DNA of 36,089 bases from an uncultured Saprospiraceae bacterium (GTDB lineage: Bacteria > Bacteroidota > Bacteroidia > Chitinophagales > Saprospiraceae), in contig CALFWW010000019.1 in the NCBI GenBank assembly GCA_937928575.1, positions 1-36,089 of the forward strand, written 5' to 3'. This document shows, piece after piece, positions 11,201 through 17,924 of the stretch. Every line of letters begins with the position of its first letter. Position 1 is the stretch's first letter. A program made the position numbers and the translations under genes. The notes under the pieces were generated by a model. It ran no database searches. It saw nothing but the letters and a program-made list of their open reading frames with translations, and was not told the origin of the DNA.

Positions 11201-12103
11201 GGTGGTTCAACTACCTCGACAGGTGGAACAACCAACATTCCAAACTTGGCAGCTGGTACGTATACTTTCACAGTTACAGATGCAAATAATTGTACAGCAA
11301 CTCAGACAGTAGTTGTGACAACGGGTACAAATGTTTTATCAGCTACAGCAGTTGGTGGAAATGCAGATTGTACTTCTGGATTAGGTCAAATCGCAGTTAC
11401 TGTTGCGAATGGAACACCTGGTTACACAGTAACACTTGTAGGACCAAGTCCTGGAACAACTAATGCTGCAACTAATGGATTTAATCTAACAGGACTTTTA
11501 CCTGGAAATTATACTGTAACGATTGTAGATGCGAACGGTTGTTCAACAACAGTCGGAACTACAGTAACGGATACAGCATGTTGTATGACAACTGCATTGA
11601 CTGGTGTTGACGGAGTTTGTGGAGCAGATGGATCAATCATTGTTTCAATTGCGAATGGAGCTCCTGGGTATACAATTACATGGACAGGTGGTATTTCAAC
11701 GACAACTACTACTTCACCGTATACAATTACAGGTGTAGCGGCAGGAACTTACACAGTTGTCGTGACAGATGCTAACAATTGTTCTACAACAAACACAGTA
11801 ACGATTACTTCTACTCCTGCAGTTACATTTACAGCAACTGCAAATGCGGGTGCATGTGGAGCAGCTGGTTCTGTAGACTTGACAATTTTAACTGGAACTC
11901 CTGCATACACAATTGCTTGGGCTGGTGGTTCAACTACCTCGACAGGTGGAACAACCAATATTCCAAACTTGGTAGCAGGAACTTATACTTTTACAGTTAC
12001 AGATGCGAATAATTGTAGTGCAACTCAAACAGTCACGGTGACAACTAGTGCAAACAATTTAACAGCAACTGCAATCGGAAGTGGTGCGGATTGTACCTCA
12101 TGA
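2222..12103 (+). CDS. Giant SprB-like T9SS adhesin, N-terminal part (cut by TGA)
   Basis: Open for 3,293 codons, then a TGA; the same frame continues to 14956, so the ancestral protein had about 4,244 residues. Order seen: signal peptide (1 to about 26, ending NSWSQ); dockerin-like calcium loops (DVDNNGIVDGVD near 32, DCDGNGVVDELD near 90); a cohesin-like beta domain (about 115-280); four Kazal-like modules (about 290-490, each built on PVCG..G.TY.N.C); two PPC-like domains (about 490-745, with GTYYLVIDG and GTYYVVVDG); then about 32 SprB-type Ig-like repeats of roughly 80 residues, each with a Cys-Gly entry, GxPxYxxxWxG and a TVTDANGC exit. SprB-type proteins are cell-surface adhesins moved by the gliding machinery or used for attachment. 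The gene heads an operon with a type B sorting protein and a PorP/SprF protein. The sorting domain lies beyond the stop, so a terminated product would be exported to the periplasm but not anchored. Confidence 0.9.
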   Translation: MRTFTRLLSIAIVFMLLVTPKNSWSQTVWPGDVDNNGIVDGVDALYWNQVIGETGTPRINGTADWTGQNLPIPLWGTSFANSLDYSYADCDGNGVVDELDFMDGIIDNCGQTHGVVTPSVYFNGQVGVDPSLCLEPESNEVYSGEMLNIDLKLGDENIDIEDFKAITFTVEYDGEFVEDNSNFMLDLTESWADPSGTGEGTESYVKNYNDTNQGEVTILRTGSSIQNGAGKIGRVSIVIEDQIVGLITNDTMTVKVKNIKMVNQAGIAKRVAPDCHASVKILEPRNSTNCPQIVNPVCGDNGVTYINCCYAAAAGVTNFTTGVCYSGCIDETQMNPDANCSYTYNPVCGCNDVTYLNSCVAQANGVTVYNQGPCSENCYDPTYVEICGQTSTDPVSGVVNLLCPQTPAPVCGCDGITYTNSCYAQASGMSFYTPGPCANNCVDPNSMDPNLICSSTYDPVCGCNGVNYSNSCYADAAGVLNYTPGTCGSSTWCSQATPISCGDFMPNETTVGAGNNINSYPGCTSQNFAGPDKVYVINKNTSGDLQIGIEIMTPGMDLDMFLLTDNCNQVSCVKSSTTSNANSNNEGIIYEDAPIGTYYLVIDGQYANSEGNFRLEVNCGYLNCDNSVNLTCGVPVSLNNSAGTDEVSLYGCDGNVLNVENNGPEMIHTFTTTTAGPVNVSLYGLTANLELFMLRSCDRGDCIDYSQNPGTNNEQIEAYLQPGTYYVVVDGYNGAVCDYNLLVNCAANCTYDINATAMDANCGQNNGAINITSTGGEPGFIIQWSGPVSGSFSTYGTNCTVSGLPGGVYTVTATDANGCEDTSTVTIGNSETNLNVTATAHDAVCMDQGSISVSIANGSPHYQIFISGPTSGSTTTSLSGFNIVNLDPGTYTLQIVDANGCSNTQEVVIGQSPGNFNWAFTVTDAACGGTGSIHVVTSNGIPGYNIIVSGPTSGSATTNYATFNINNLPGGTYDITVEDGNWCQVTQTITIQDSNLTIGLDANSGYCGSTGSIDVNMSNGNPGYHIAWSGPSSGSANVGSSSYTIPNLAGGSYSVTVTDNAGCSDYQVVTLYNSQGSIDFDLTASNGSCGQAGSIWLGVNTGTSPFTITWSGPASGTITTPYTNYDIPWLPNGTYLVQVTDADGCSSTENVTINNSMNNLEINTTPSDGICGHPGSIWVSISNGTPGYSISWSGASSGSTTTNSGSYDIQNLAIGNYNITVTDGSGCQTTTSVSIGDTPSNLAITATPFDVVCGNPGSIDLAIANGAGGSYSIVWSGPTSGTSNSSLSVFTITGAIAGTYTIEVTDDNNCVASTTAVVVAQANDLAITGSPNNGVCGNPGTIDLNITGGTGDYTVAWSGAGSGSANSNGNAYTINNTVSGTYNITVTDAAGCTANTSIVVANGANNIFVTGTPNNGICGTAGSVDLTMSGGNGGYTVNWSGASTGTGNANNNTFTISNATSGNYNITVEDGNGCTTTTSVTVNNSTNNFSVTGTSADGTCNNPGSLWIYMDGGTPNYLVEWDGPVSGSAPTTAESYDVQGTPAGTYLVTVTDANGCVATTTIVVNNSAGNFSVTGTSADGTCNNPGSLWIYMDGGTPNYLVEWDGPVSGSAPTTAESYDVQGTPAGPYLVTVTDANGCVATTTIVVGTQGSDLTVTANATGGSCGSVGSILLSINGGNSPFTIDYTGAALGTATSNGGTYNLTSAVSGTYNFTVTDAEGCTATTSVIVNNNSNNAGLTLTPTNGACGQDGQISVTPSGTAPYTISWAGAGSGTATSNGSYIITNAVPGNYTISISDANGCTASQTTIVASGDNIIATSTSTGADCASGVGSIDIAVSAGSPSYTVVVAGPTPSTTSQFGNNFTISNVTAGTYSITITDAANCSTTITEVVAGSGCCMTASMTGVDAECGTNGSIWIDVFSGTPNYTVTWTGATSGSNTIGIDNFEIPNLPGGAYTVTVVGADGCTVTQNVAVNSTGGIAVSGVGVDGTCGGNGAATITVTGGAASYNVTWSGPTAGSNTYGSGVFTIPNLPVGNYTFTVTDGNGCTGTTAVQIGGGADNLSGTAIPTHASCESPLGSINVTLTGGTPGYTVVTTGPTASNTTQTGNAFTLGSLSPGSYSIAITDANGCSTTLNANVDGPGCCMSATLTGVNAECGQNGSIWIDVFNGAPNYTVTWTGATSGSNTIGIDNFEIPNLPGGTYTVTIEDANGCTVNQTVSVNSSGGITLTAAGNAGVCGGNGSANITVTGGTPSYTLTWTGATSGSNTYTAGSFNVPNLPAGSYTFSVTDGNGCTASQTVTVNSGANTLTATSSTAAADCTSGLGSVTIAVAGGTPGYTVVTTGPTAGTTTQNTGNFTLGSLAPGNYTISITDANGCATTLTALVGGPGCCMTANMTGVDATCGANGSIWIDVFNGAPNYTVTWTGPTSGSNTIGIDNFEIPNLPGGTYVVTVQGADGCSVTQTVVVNATGGVDVTLTPVDGDCGQNGSIWVDVNAGTPNFTVTWTGASTGSNTTNLLNFEIPNLPAGTYNITIVDANNCSTTNTVIVTTGAGTITATSTSIAATCATGSGSISVAVNGGTPGYIVTTTGPTSSTTTQNGNNFTLGGLTPGDYTISVADANGCTTALTNVVGEAGCCMTATMTGVDAGCGTNGSIWIDVFNGNPNYTVTWNGPSSGSNSINLDNFEIPNLPGGNYTVTITDADNCSVTQNVTINVTGSIDITATPIAGACGANGVVNVNILSGTPSFTVSWAGIVSGSNTTNANTYNIADLPAGVYTITVVDAAGCSDIQTVTVTSGANDLTATAVGGDVNCVTGLGQIAVAVANGAPVYTIAISGPSTGTVTSNTNGFNLTGLAPGDYVLTITDANGCTTTATASITAGVCCLTTTVVGVDGTCGDAGSIIVTSANGTGPYTYTWTGGGTATSANSPYTITGVVAGTYTVVVTDANNCSTTNTVTITSAPAVTFTATANAGACGAAGSVDLTILTGTPAYTIAWAGGSTTSTGGTTNIPNLAAGTYTFTVTDANNCTATQTVVVTTGTNVLSATAVGGNADCTSGLGQIAVTVANGTPGYTVTLVGPSPGTTNAATNGFNLTGLLPGNYTVTIVDANGCSTTVGTTVTDTACCMTTALTGVDGVCGADGSIIVSIANGAPGYTITWTGGISTTTTTSPYTITGVAAGTYTVVVTDANNCSTTNTVTITSTPAVTFTATANAGACGAAGSVDLTILTGTPAYTIAWAGGSTTSTGGTTNIPNLVAGTYTFTVTDANNCSATQTVTVTTSANNLTATAIGSGADCTS
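6686..7158 (+). repeat. Recent tandem duplication of one SprB repeat (246-bp period)
   Basis: Bases 6686-6931 and 6932 to about 7158 are nearly identical and exactly 246 bp (82 codons) apart. Differences are mostly third-position changes (GAC/GAT, ATC/ATT, GTG/GTA, GCG/GCA) plus one Thr-to-Pro change (PAGT to PAGP). Other adjacent repeats in the gene are far more diverged, so this pair is a young duplication or was recently homogenised. Confidence 0.9.
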
Positions 12104-12301
12104 TTTGGACACATCTCAATCGCTATCTCAAATGGAGTACCTGGTTATTCAATTGCAGTAGCTGGTCCAAGTGCTGGAACAACAACATCTGCATCGAGCG
12201 CATTCAACATTGACAACTTACTACCTGGCGATTATACAATTACAATCACAGATGCAAATGGTTGTGCAACTACGGTGACTGCGACGGTAACAGATGGTTT
12301 C
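7904..12301 (+). repeat. Higher-order repeat: three-domain units of 738 then 723 bp
   Basis: The codon pair for Cys-Cys that opens each superunit (usually GCCMTA) starts at 7904, 8642, 9380, 10118, 10856, 11579 and 12302. The distances are 738, 738, 738, 738, 723 and 723 bp. Each unit holds three SprB repeats of distinct type: one with CG.NGSIWIDVFNG, one with CG.NG or CGAAG, and one with C.SGLG. The next Cys-Cys is at 12791, 489 bp on, so the last unit is shortened. The fixed spacing implies amplification of a whole three-domain block. Confidence 0.9.
12101..12103 (+). other. In-frame premature TGA splitting the adhesin
   Basis: The codon sits where sister repeats have Gly: DCTSGLG (11341-11400 region) becomes DCTS-stop-FG. 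GGA to TGA is a single G-to-T change. The frame is unchanged on both sides: 12101 and 12275 are both in phase with the ATG at 2222, and the repeat continues with ISNGVPGYSI and TITITDANGC directly after it. Confidence 0.92.
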
Positions 12302-14956
12302 TGTTGTTTTGCAGGAACGATCGCTGTAGCATCGGATGCAATTTGCGGAACTGAGGGATCAATCGCCATTACAACGACGAGTGGAACTGGACCATATACG
12401 ATCACTTATACTGGTGGTGCTCCAATTACTACTGCAGGACCTAACTATACAATTACAGGTTTAGCGGCTGGTACTTATGTAGTGACAATGGTTGATGCGG
12501 AAGGTTGTGAAGTTTCAGGAACGGTAACAATTGGTGGATCATCGATTACAGCAACTGCAGTAGGATCAACTGCTGAATGTTTATCTGGTGTGGGAACAAT
12601 TACAGTGAATACAACGGGTACTGGATTCTTTAATGTAGCGATTACGGGACCAAGTGGAGGTTCTACAAGTGTGCCGTCAAGTCCATTTACTTTGACGAAT
12701 TTATTACCTGGCACATATAGCTTAGTGATTACAGATGCGAATGGTTGTGCAACTACAGTTACGAATATCACAATTCTTCCAACGGATGAATGTTGTGTCA
12801 CTGCCAACTTTACTGCAACTGCAGCAACTTGTGATGAGCCTGGTGAGGTATGTATCGATGTATTAAGTGGATTAGCTGATTTTACAGCTTCTTATACACC
12901 GACTGGATCAGGATCAGTTGTTTCATCTGATGCGAACTTCTGCTTACCAAACTTGGCTGCAGGTAGTTACAACATTACAGTTACAGATGCGGCAGGATGT
13001 GAAGCTGTTCAGACAGTAGTCGTACAAGATGACTGCTGTATTGAAAATGCATGTTTCGGTTGGAATGAAGTAGGTACAAGTGTATTCTTTACCAACAACT
13101 TACCTTCAAGTACAGCAACCTATGTTTGGGACTTCGGTGATGGATCTACTGATTTTGGTATCAATCCTTCACATTCATTCCCTGGAGCTGGAAACTACGA
13201 TGTTTGTGTTACCGTTACAGAAGATTGTGGAACGAAGACTTGTTGCGAAACGATTACAGTTGCAAATGGATTAGGTACGGTTGTAATTCGTGCAGGAACG
13301 GCTACGGGTGGAACGGGTAATACCGTAAGCATACCAGTTACCTCTGAGAACTGTGAAATGTTGACTTCATTCTCAGCATCATTGACTACTTGTGATGAAA
13401 CGATTGCACAGATTGTAGGAATAACGCCAGCTGCGATTAATCCAACATTTAATGCAGCCAACAATACATTTACTTATTTTGATTTTAATGGTCAAGGAGT
13501 ACCATGTGATGATGTTGTCCTTTTCTACATCGATGTGGAATTAGTTGGGGCAGGAGGTCAGTCATGTGATATCATGATTACTTGTGAGCCGCTTCCATGT
13601 GAAGTGGGTGGTTTAGAAAACGGAACAGGAGTAGTTGTTGACCACGTTGTTATTGACGGAACGATCACGATTTACACCATGTTCCAAATGAATGGTATGG
13701 TTAGAACATTCTGGATGGATGGAATCATGGCAGCACAAGTACAAGCAGATGGTGACATCATGAGTGAGATGGATATGACAGATGATAATGGAGTGTACTT
13801 ATTCCCAGAGTTAATTGGTGAAGAAGAATACATCGTTACACCTGAGAAAGATACTTTACCTGCAAATGGATTGTCAACATTCGCATTGTATATCGGACAA
13901 CAATTTATCCTTGGAATGGATCCTGTAGAAATACATTCTCCTTACCAGATAATTGCTGGTGATGCAAACTGTAACAACTCATTTACAGCATTGGATTTAT
14001 TCTTGATACAGCAGATCATTATTGGTACAGCGACGGAATTCCCAAGCTGTCCATCATGGGTGTTTGTTTGTGAAGATCATCCTTTACCACAGGACTTCAA
14101 TACTTACAATGTATTCCCATACGCAAGTAGTGATACCTTACAGTTGAATCAAGATTCTTACGCAAACTTTGTTGGTGTGAAAGTAGGAGATATTTTAGGA
14201 AATGCGAATCCGCACAACCGTCCTACAACAACAACGGATACACGTGATAGGAATGATATTACTTTCAATGCATTAAATGGATCTGTGAGAGCAGGTGAAA
14301 CATTTACACTTGATTTTACAAGTGCCGAATTTGAAAACTTCGTAAGTTTCCAAATGGCATTGGATTACAACAAGGATAAGATGACATTCATGGAAGTCAT
14401 CGAAAATCAAAATTCAGAAATGTCTAATTTGATTTCAGGAATCAGTCCAAGAAATGATAATCAAGTAAGATTCAGTTGGTTCAACCTAAACGGTAAAGCC
14501 ACTAGCTTAGAAAATACAGAAGTTGCTTTCTCTGTGAAGTTTGAAGCAACAGCCGATATCGCTGACCTTTCTGAAATGTTTGAAATCAATAAGTTTGATA
14601 CATTCAATGCAGAAGCGCATGATCAGTACTCAGAGCCACACAACATAATTCTTGAATTTGTTGATCCGGCAACCACTGAAACTGAAATTGCAAATGGCGA
14701 CTACAAATTGTTACAAAATATTCCGAATCCATTTACGAATAGCACAATCATTCGATTTGAATTGCCAACGGCGATGAAAGCGAAACTAGTAGTGACCAAT
14801 ACTTTAGGTCAAGTGGTTGCTGAATTTGCCAACGAATATCCAAAAGGAATGAGTCAGGTAGAATGGAATAGAAATGATTTGCCAAGCGGATTGTACAACT
14901 ACACGCTCACAACAGATTCTCATAGTGAATCACGTAGTATGATCATTATTGATTAA
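12275..14956 (+). CDS. Giant SprB-like adhesin, C-terminal part with T9SS type A sorting domain
   Basis: In frame with the upstream 3,293-codon part. The open frame really begins right after the TGA, at 12104, and the GTG at 12275 is only the first start-like codon. It encodes the end of one SprB repeat, three more repeats, a PKD domain (YVWDFGDGS, then CVTVTEDCG, about residues 3613-3690 of the full protein), a cohesin-like domain, a segment with DDNGVYLFPEL resembling SdrD B-like folds, a dockerin-like loop (AGDANCNNSFTALDLFLI), a second cohesin-like domain (RAGETFTLDFTSAEFENFVS), and a type A T9SS C-terminal domain (LLQNIPNPFTNST, then LPSGLYNYTL) that directs export and anchoring. Without a signal peptide this half cannot be secreted on its own. 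It ends in TAA, 95 bp before the next gene. It is functional only if the TGA is an assembly error, is read through, or is reverted. Confidence 0.85.
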   Translation: MTATVTDGFCCFAGTIAVASDAICGTEGSIAITTTSGTGPYTITYTGGAPITTAGPNYTITGLAAGTYVVTMVDAEGCEVSGTVTIGGSSITATAVGSTAECLSGVGTITVNTTGTGFFNVAITGPSGGSTSVPSSPFTLTNLLPGTYSLVITDANGCATTVTNITILPTDECCVTANFTATAATCDEPGEVCIDVLSGLADFTASYTPTGSGSVVSSDANFCLPNLAAGSYNITVTDAAGCEAVQTVVVQDDCCIENACFGWNEVGTSVFFTNNLPSSTATYVWDFGDGSTDFGINPSHSFPGAGNYDVCVTVTEDCGTKTCCETITVANGLGTVVIRAGTATGGTGNTVSIPVTSENCEMLTSFSASLTTCDETIAQIVGITPAAINPTFNAANNTFTYFDFNGQGVPCDDVVLFYIDVELVGAGGQSCDIMITCEPLPCEVGGLENGTGVVVDHVVIDGTITIYTMFQMNGMVRTFWMDGIMAAQVQADGDIMSEMDMTDDNGVYLFPELIGEEEYIVTPEKDTLPANGLSTFALYIGQQFILGMDPVEIHSPYQIIAGDANCNNSFTALDLFLIQQIIIGTATEFPSCPSWVFVCEDHPLPQDFNTYNVFPYASSDTLQLNQDSYANFVGVKVGDILGNANPHNRPTTTTDTRDRNDITFNALNGSVRAGETFTLDFTSAEFENFVSFQMALDYNKDKMTFMEVIENQNSEMSNLISGISPRNDNQVRFSWFNLNGKATSLENTEVAFSVKFEATADIADLSEMFEINKFDTFNAEAHDQYSEPHNIILEFVDPATTETEIANGDYKLLQNIPNPFTNSTIIRFELPTAMKAKLVVTNTLGQVVAEFANEYPKGMSQVEWNRNDLPSGLYNYTLTTDSHSESRSMIIID

Positions 14957-14982
14957 ATGAATGTGATTTAAAAACACCTAAA

Positions 14983-15013
14983 GGGAAGAAAAAGTATAAC
15001 GCTTTTTCTTCCC
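14983..15013 (+). terminator. Intra-operon hairpin (12-bp perfect stem)
   Basis: GGGAAGAAAAAG (14983-14994), a 7-nt loop, CTTTTTCTTCCC (15002-15013), then ACTTTTCAAATTTTT. The stem is perfect but the T-tract is broken, so this could be a partial terminator or an RNA-stabilising hairpin that lowers expression of the two downstream genes relative to the adhesin. Confidence 0.6.
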
Positions 15014-15051
15014 ACTTTTCAAATTTTTAAAATTATAAAAAACAAAAAGTT

Positions 15052-16950
15052 ATGATCAGGTTGCTGATGATTTTCGTCGCCCCTTTCCTCCTGTTATCAT
15101 CACTCATTGCACAACCACTTGAATTAGAACTAACTGAACACATTGCTAAATCGGGAGATTCCGTTAGTGTCGATGTAATTGTCCAAGACCATTTTACCGA
15201 CATTGCTAGTGTTCAATTTTCAATGTTATTTGATCCTTCCGTTATTCAATTTATGGATAAGGAGTTGGTGGATTTGGATTTCGTTGCGATTGGTTCTGTA
15301 GAAGCTGCAAATGGTGAATTACGTTTATCTTGGTTTCCTACCGATGGGGTAGCGGTCTCTATACCAAGTGGGCAAATAATGATAAGACTACATTTTCAAG
15401 TTATTGGAAACGTAGGCGATTACACAGATATTAGTTTTTCAGACACGCCACTTGCAATTGAAGTTTTCAGAAAAGTGGATGGTGTCAATGTTCCAATCGA
15501 ACTTGGGCAAGACCATGGTTCTGTCCTTATTGCAAATGCTTTAAATGTCTTTGCTGAAGTAACCAATGCACCTTGTACGGGTTCAAATGAAGCAGCAATT
15601 GACCTCACAATTAATGATCCAGGGGAATACGAGTTCGCATGGACTGGTCCAAATGGATTTATGTCTTCTGATCAAAATGTATCAAATCTTGAGAGCGGCG
15701 ATTATTTTTTAATCATTACTAATGATCAGGGCGAAGTTGTGATGGACACCGCATTTATAGTGTTACAACCACTGTCTTCCATTGAAATTTCTAATCTGGA
15801 AATTCAAGAAGCGACTTGTAGTGGCAACGATGGTTCTATTCAAATTTTAGCAGATGGAGGTGTCGGACCTTATACTTATGATATCGGAATTGAATCCGGT
15901 ATGGTAGGTGCCTTCACTGATTTGCCTTCAGGGACTTACTCATTAGTGGTCACGGACGCAAATGGTTGTGAAGATATTGAGGAATTTGAAATTGTGGGAC
16001 AAGAAATTCCAATTGCTGATTTAGGAGAAGATTTAGACCTCTGCGAAGAAGAAGCGGTGCTATTGAGTGTTGGAGAATATCCGAGTGTCGTTTGGTCTAC
16101 TGGTGCGACTGGAAGCAGTATTTCAATTGCTGATTCTGGTGCGTATAGTGTTACTGTAACGAGTAATGATGGTTGCGAAAATGTAGACACCATCAATATT
16201 CAATTTATGGCGAGCGTTGCTGCAACCACAGCAGTTGATGTATTCACGGCTTGCCCAGGCGATTCTGTCCAATTAATTATTGCTGGAAATGGCGAAACTT
16301 TTGAGTGGCTAGATCCGAATGGAACTTTAAGTGCCACTGATATTCCGAATCCGATTTCATATGCTACGGAAGCAGAAGTTTATGATGTAGTGGTCACCAA
16401 TGAATGTGGAAGTGAAGTCATTGAAGTGCCAGTTGAAATTAATGAAGTAACAGCATTTGCAAGTGCGGATACTTGCATTGCTCCTGGAGCCTCTGCCGTT
16501 TTGTATGCCACCGGTGGTGTTTCTTATAGTTGGTCAGGACCTAATATTTCAAGTCATGATTTGTCGTTACTCAGCGTGACACCAGAAGAAGCAAGTAATT
16601 ACTTTGTTATGATTGTTGATGCAAATGGATGTACAACGATTGAAGAAGTAACTGTTGAAATTGCCAATAATCCTTCAGAGCAATTGAAGGCAGTCAATAT
16701 GATTACACCAAATGGAGATAGAAAAAATGATGTCCTAGAATTTGATGATCTCTCCAAATTTGGCACCAATACATTTACTGTGTTTAATAGATGGGGTGAT
16801 ACTGTTTATTCTAGATTTAATTATCAGACAGATGCGGAAAGATTCGATGGAACTTATCGGGACAAACCACTTCCTGCAGGTACTTATTTCTACATTTTGC
16901 AATTTAAGAATGACGTCATTAAACAATCATTCACAATTGCAAGAGACTAA
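15052..16950 (+). CDS. Cohesin-like / SprB-repeat surface protein with T9SS type B sorting domain
   Basis: A 632-residue secreted protein: signal peptide (1 to about 20, ending SSLIAQ); cohesin-like domain (about 22-165, with SGDSVSVDVIVQDHFTDIAS and the hydrophobic strand FSMLFDPSVIQF); one degenerate Ig repeat near 170-235; one SprB repeat (about 245-320, CSGNDGSIQILADGG ending VVTDANGCED); further Ig-like segments with GEDLDLCEEE and FTACPGDSVQL; and a type B T9SS C-terminal domain (gliding motility-associated CHU_C type) from about 545, with MITPNGDRKNDVLEF, FTVFNRWGDTVY and LPAGTYFYILQF. Type B domains are exported by the T9SS and often travel with a dedicated PorP/SprF protein, which here follows after 27 bp. 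The adjacent giant protein uses a type A domain, so the two neighbours probably leave by the same secretion system but through different adaptor routes. Confidence 0.88.
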   Translation: MIRLLMIFVAPFLLLSSLIAQPLELELTEHIAKSGDSVSVDVIVQDHFTDIASVQFSMLFDPSVIQFMDKELVDLDFVAIGSVEAANGELRLSWFPTDGVAVSIPSGQIMIRLHFQVIGNVGDYTDISFSDTPLAIEVFRKVDGVNVPIELGQDHGSVLIANALNVFAEVTNAPCTGSNEAAIDLTINDPGEYEFAWTGPNGFMSSDQNVSNLESGDYFLIITNDQGEVVMDTAFIVLQPLSSIEISNLEIQEATCSGNDGSIQILADGGVGPYTYDIGIESGMVGAFTDLPSGTYSLVVTDANGCEDIEEFEIVGQEIPIADLGEDLDLCEEEAVLLSVGEYPSVVWSTGATGSSISIADSGAYSVTVTSNDGCENVDTINIQFMASVAATTAVDVFTACPGDSVQLIIAGNGETFEWLDPNGTLSATDIPNPISYATEAEVYDVVVTNECGSEVIEVPVEINEVTAFASADTCIAPGASAVLYATGGVSYSWSGPNISSHDLSLLSVTPEEASNYFVMIVDANGCTTIEEVTVEIANNPSEQLKAVNMITPNGDRKNDVLEFDDLSKFGTNTFTVFNRWGDTVYSRFNYQTDAERFDGTYRDKPLPAGTYFYILQFKNDVIKQSFTIARD

Positions 16951-16977
16951 ATTTAGCTCATCAATAATTTAAACATC

Positions 16978-17904
16978 ATGAAAAAAATATTTTTACTCAC
17001 AATTATATCGTGTGCTTTATTTACAACAATAAGTGCACAACAATTAGCTGAAAGAAGCTTTTTTACAAATACAAATTATCAATGGAATCCTGCCATGACG
17101 GGCGTTTATGATTTTACTGAAATCACTTTGAATTACCGACAACAATGGATAGGATTCAAGGATGCACCAATGACAGCAACGATCGGTGGACAAGTACCAT
17201 TGTACAAAAGAAATATGGCGGTGGGCGCTTTTATTGTGACTGACAAAGTTGGTGCACTGCGAAGCAATACGATCAATTTTAATTATGCGTATAAATTAAA
17301 TTTTAGAGGTTCTGATGCGCAACTAAGCTTGGGTTTCATGGGGACGCTCGGCGAGTATCATGTGGATGGTAGTGATATTGTGGTGAATGATGAAGATGAT
17401 TTATTACTTCCGGAAGATGGCTCTAGTAAGATTGTTCCAAATGCGGGCGTAGGTGTTTACTATACTTCGAATGGTTCTGATGATTTTGATGAGACCTATT
17501 ACTATGGTGGAATTTCTGTGAATCAGTTGTACACCTCTAATATTTTTTATGGAACCAGTCCTACGAATTATAAAAGATCACTTCATGGTAACGCATTGTT
17601 AGGAGCTCGATTTGTAAATATGGAATCTTATTTCGAACCATCTATTTGGTTGAATTATGGTGCTGAAAATATTTACAATGTGAATCTGGGGTTAAAATTT
17701 GAGCAATACAATACTTTCTGGGCAGCATTTTCTGCGGCTACTAATCTAACATTTACTTTACAAGGTGGTGTTATTTTGGATCAAGATTTTCTTGGTGGCG
17801 GTGTGTTGAGAATCGGAACACAAGGATCTTATAATATTGGTGGACTTGGTGGGCAGCAGGGAGTTGGATATGAATTTTTCACGGCTTATCGGTTTGAAAA
17901 TTAG
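16978..17904 (+). CDS. PorP/SprF family T9SS-associated outer-membrane protein
   Basis: A 308-residue protein with a signal peptide (cut near TTISAQ) and the classic family opening: NTNYQWNPAMTGVYD, then LNYRQQWIGFKDAPMTAT and GAFIVTDKVG. The remainder alternates aromatic and polar residues, as expected for a beta-barrel, and it ends in an aromatic residue near the C-terminus (FFTAYRFEN). In Flavobacterium, SprF is needed to get SprB to the surface, and PorP proteins dock type B cargo. Here it closes the adhesin operon, 27 bp after the type B protein, so it most likely serves one or both upstream cargo proteins. The length is normal for the family. It ends in TAG and is followed by a long intergenic region with hairpins. 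Confidence 0.92.
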   Translation: MKKIFLLTIISCALFTTISAQQLAERSFFTNTNYQWNPAMTGVYDFTEITLNYRQQWIGFKDAPMTATIGGQVPLYKRNMAVGAFIVTDKVGALRSNTINFNYAYKLNFRGSDAQLSLGFMGTLGEYHVDGSDIVVNDEDDLLLPEDGSSKIVPNAGVGVYYTSNGSDDFDETYYYGGISVNQLYTSNIFYGTSPTNYKRSLHGNALLGARFVNMESYFEPSIWLNYGAENIYNVNLGLKFEQYNTFWAAFSAATNLTFTLQGGVILDQDFLGGGVLRIGTQGSYNIGGLGGQQGVGYEFFTAYRFEN

Positions 17905-17924
17905 GTTTTTTCAACACAATAGAG

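Noticed and set aside
9556..11958. Several 60-100 codon frames on the minus strand and in other plus frames within the adhesin
   Set aside because: They recur with the period of the SprB repeats and mirror the same biased Thr/Gly/Val codons; they are shadows of the repeat array.
12101..12103. TGA decoded as Gly (as in SR1/Gracilibacteria)
   Set aside because: The residue fits Gly, but no other gene in the window has an internal TGA, Gly is otherwise always GGN, and all gene families are Bacteroidota.
4465..12790. Tandem array as a CRISPR or satellite
   Set aside because: Repeat units are about 240 bp, in frame, and encode Ig-like domains; no short repeats with unique spacers.
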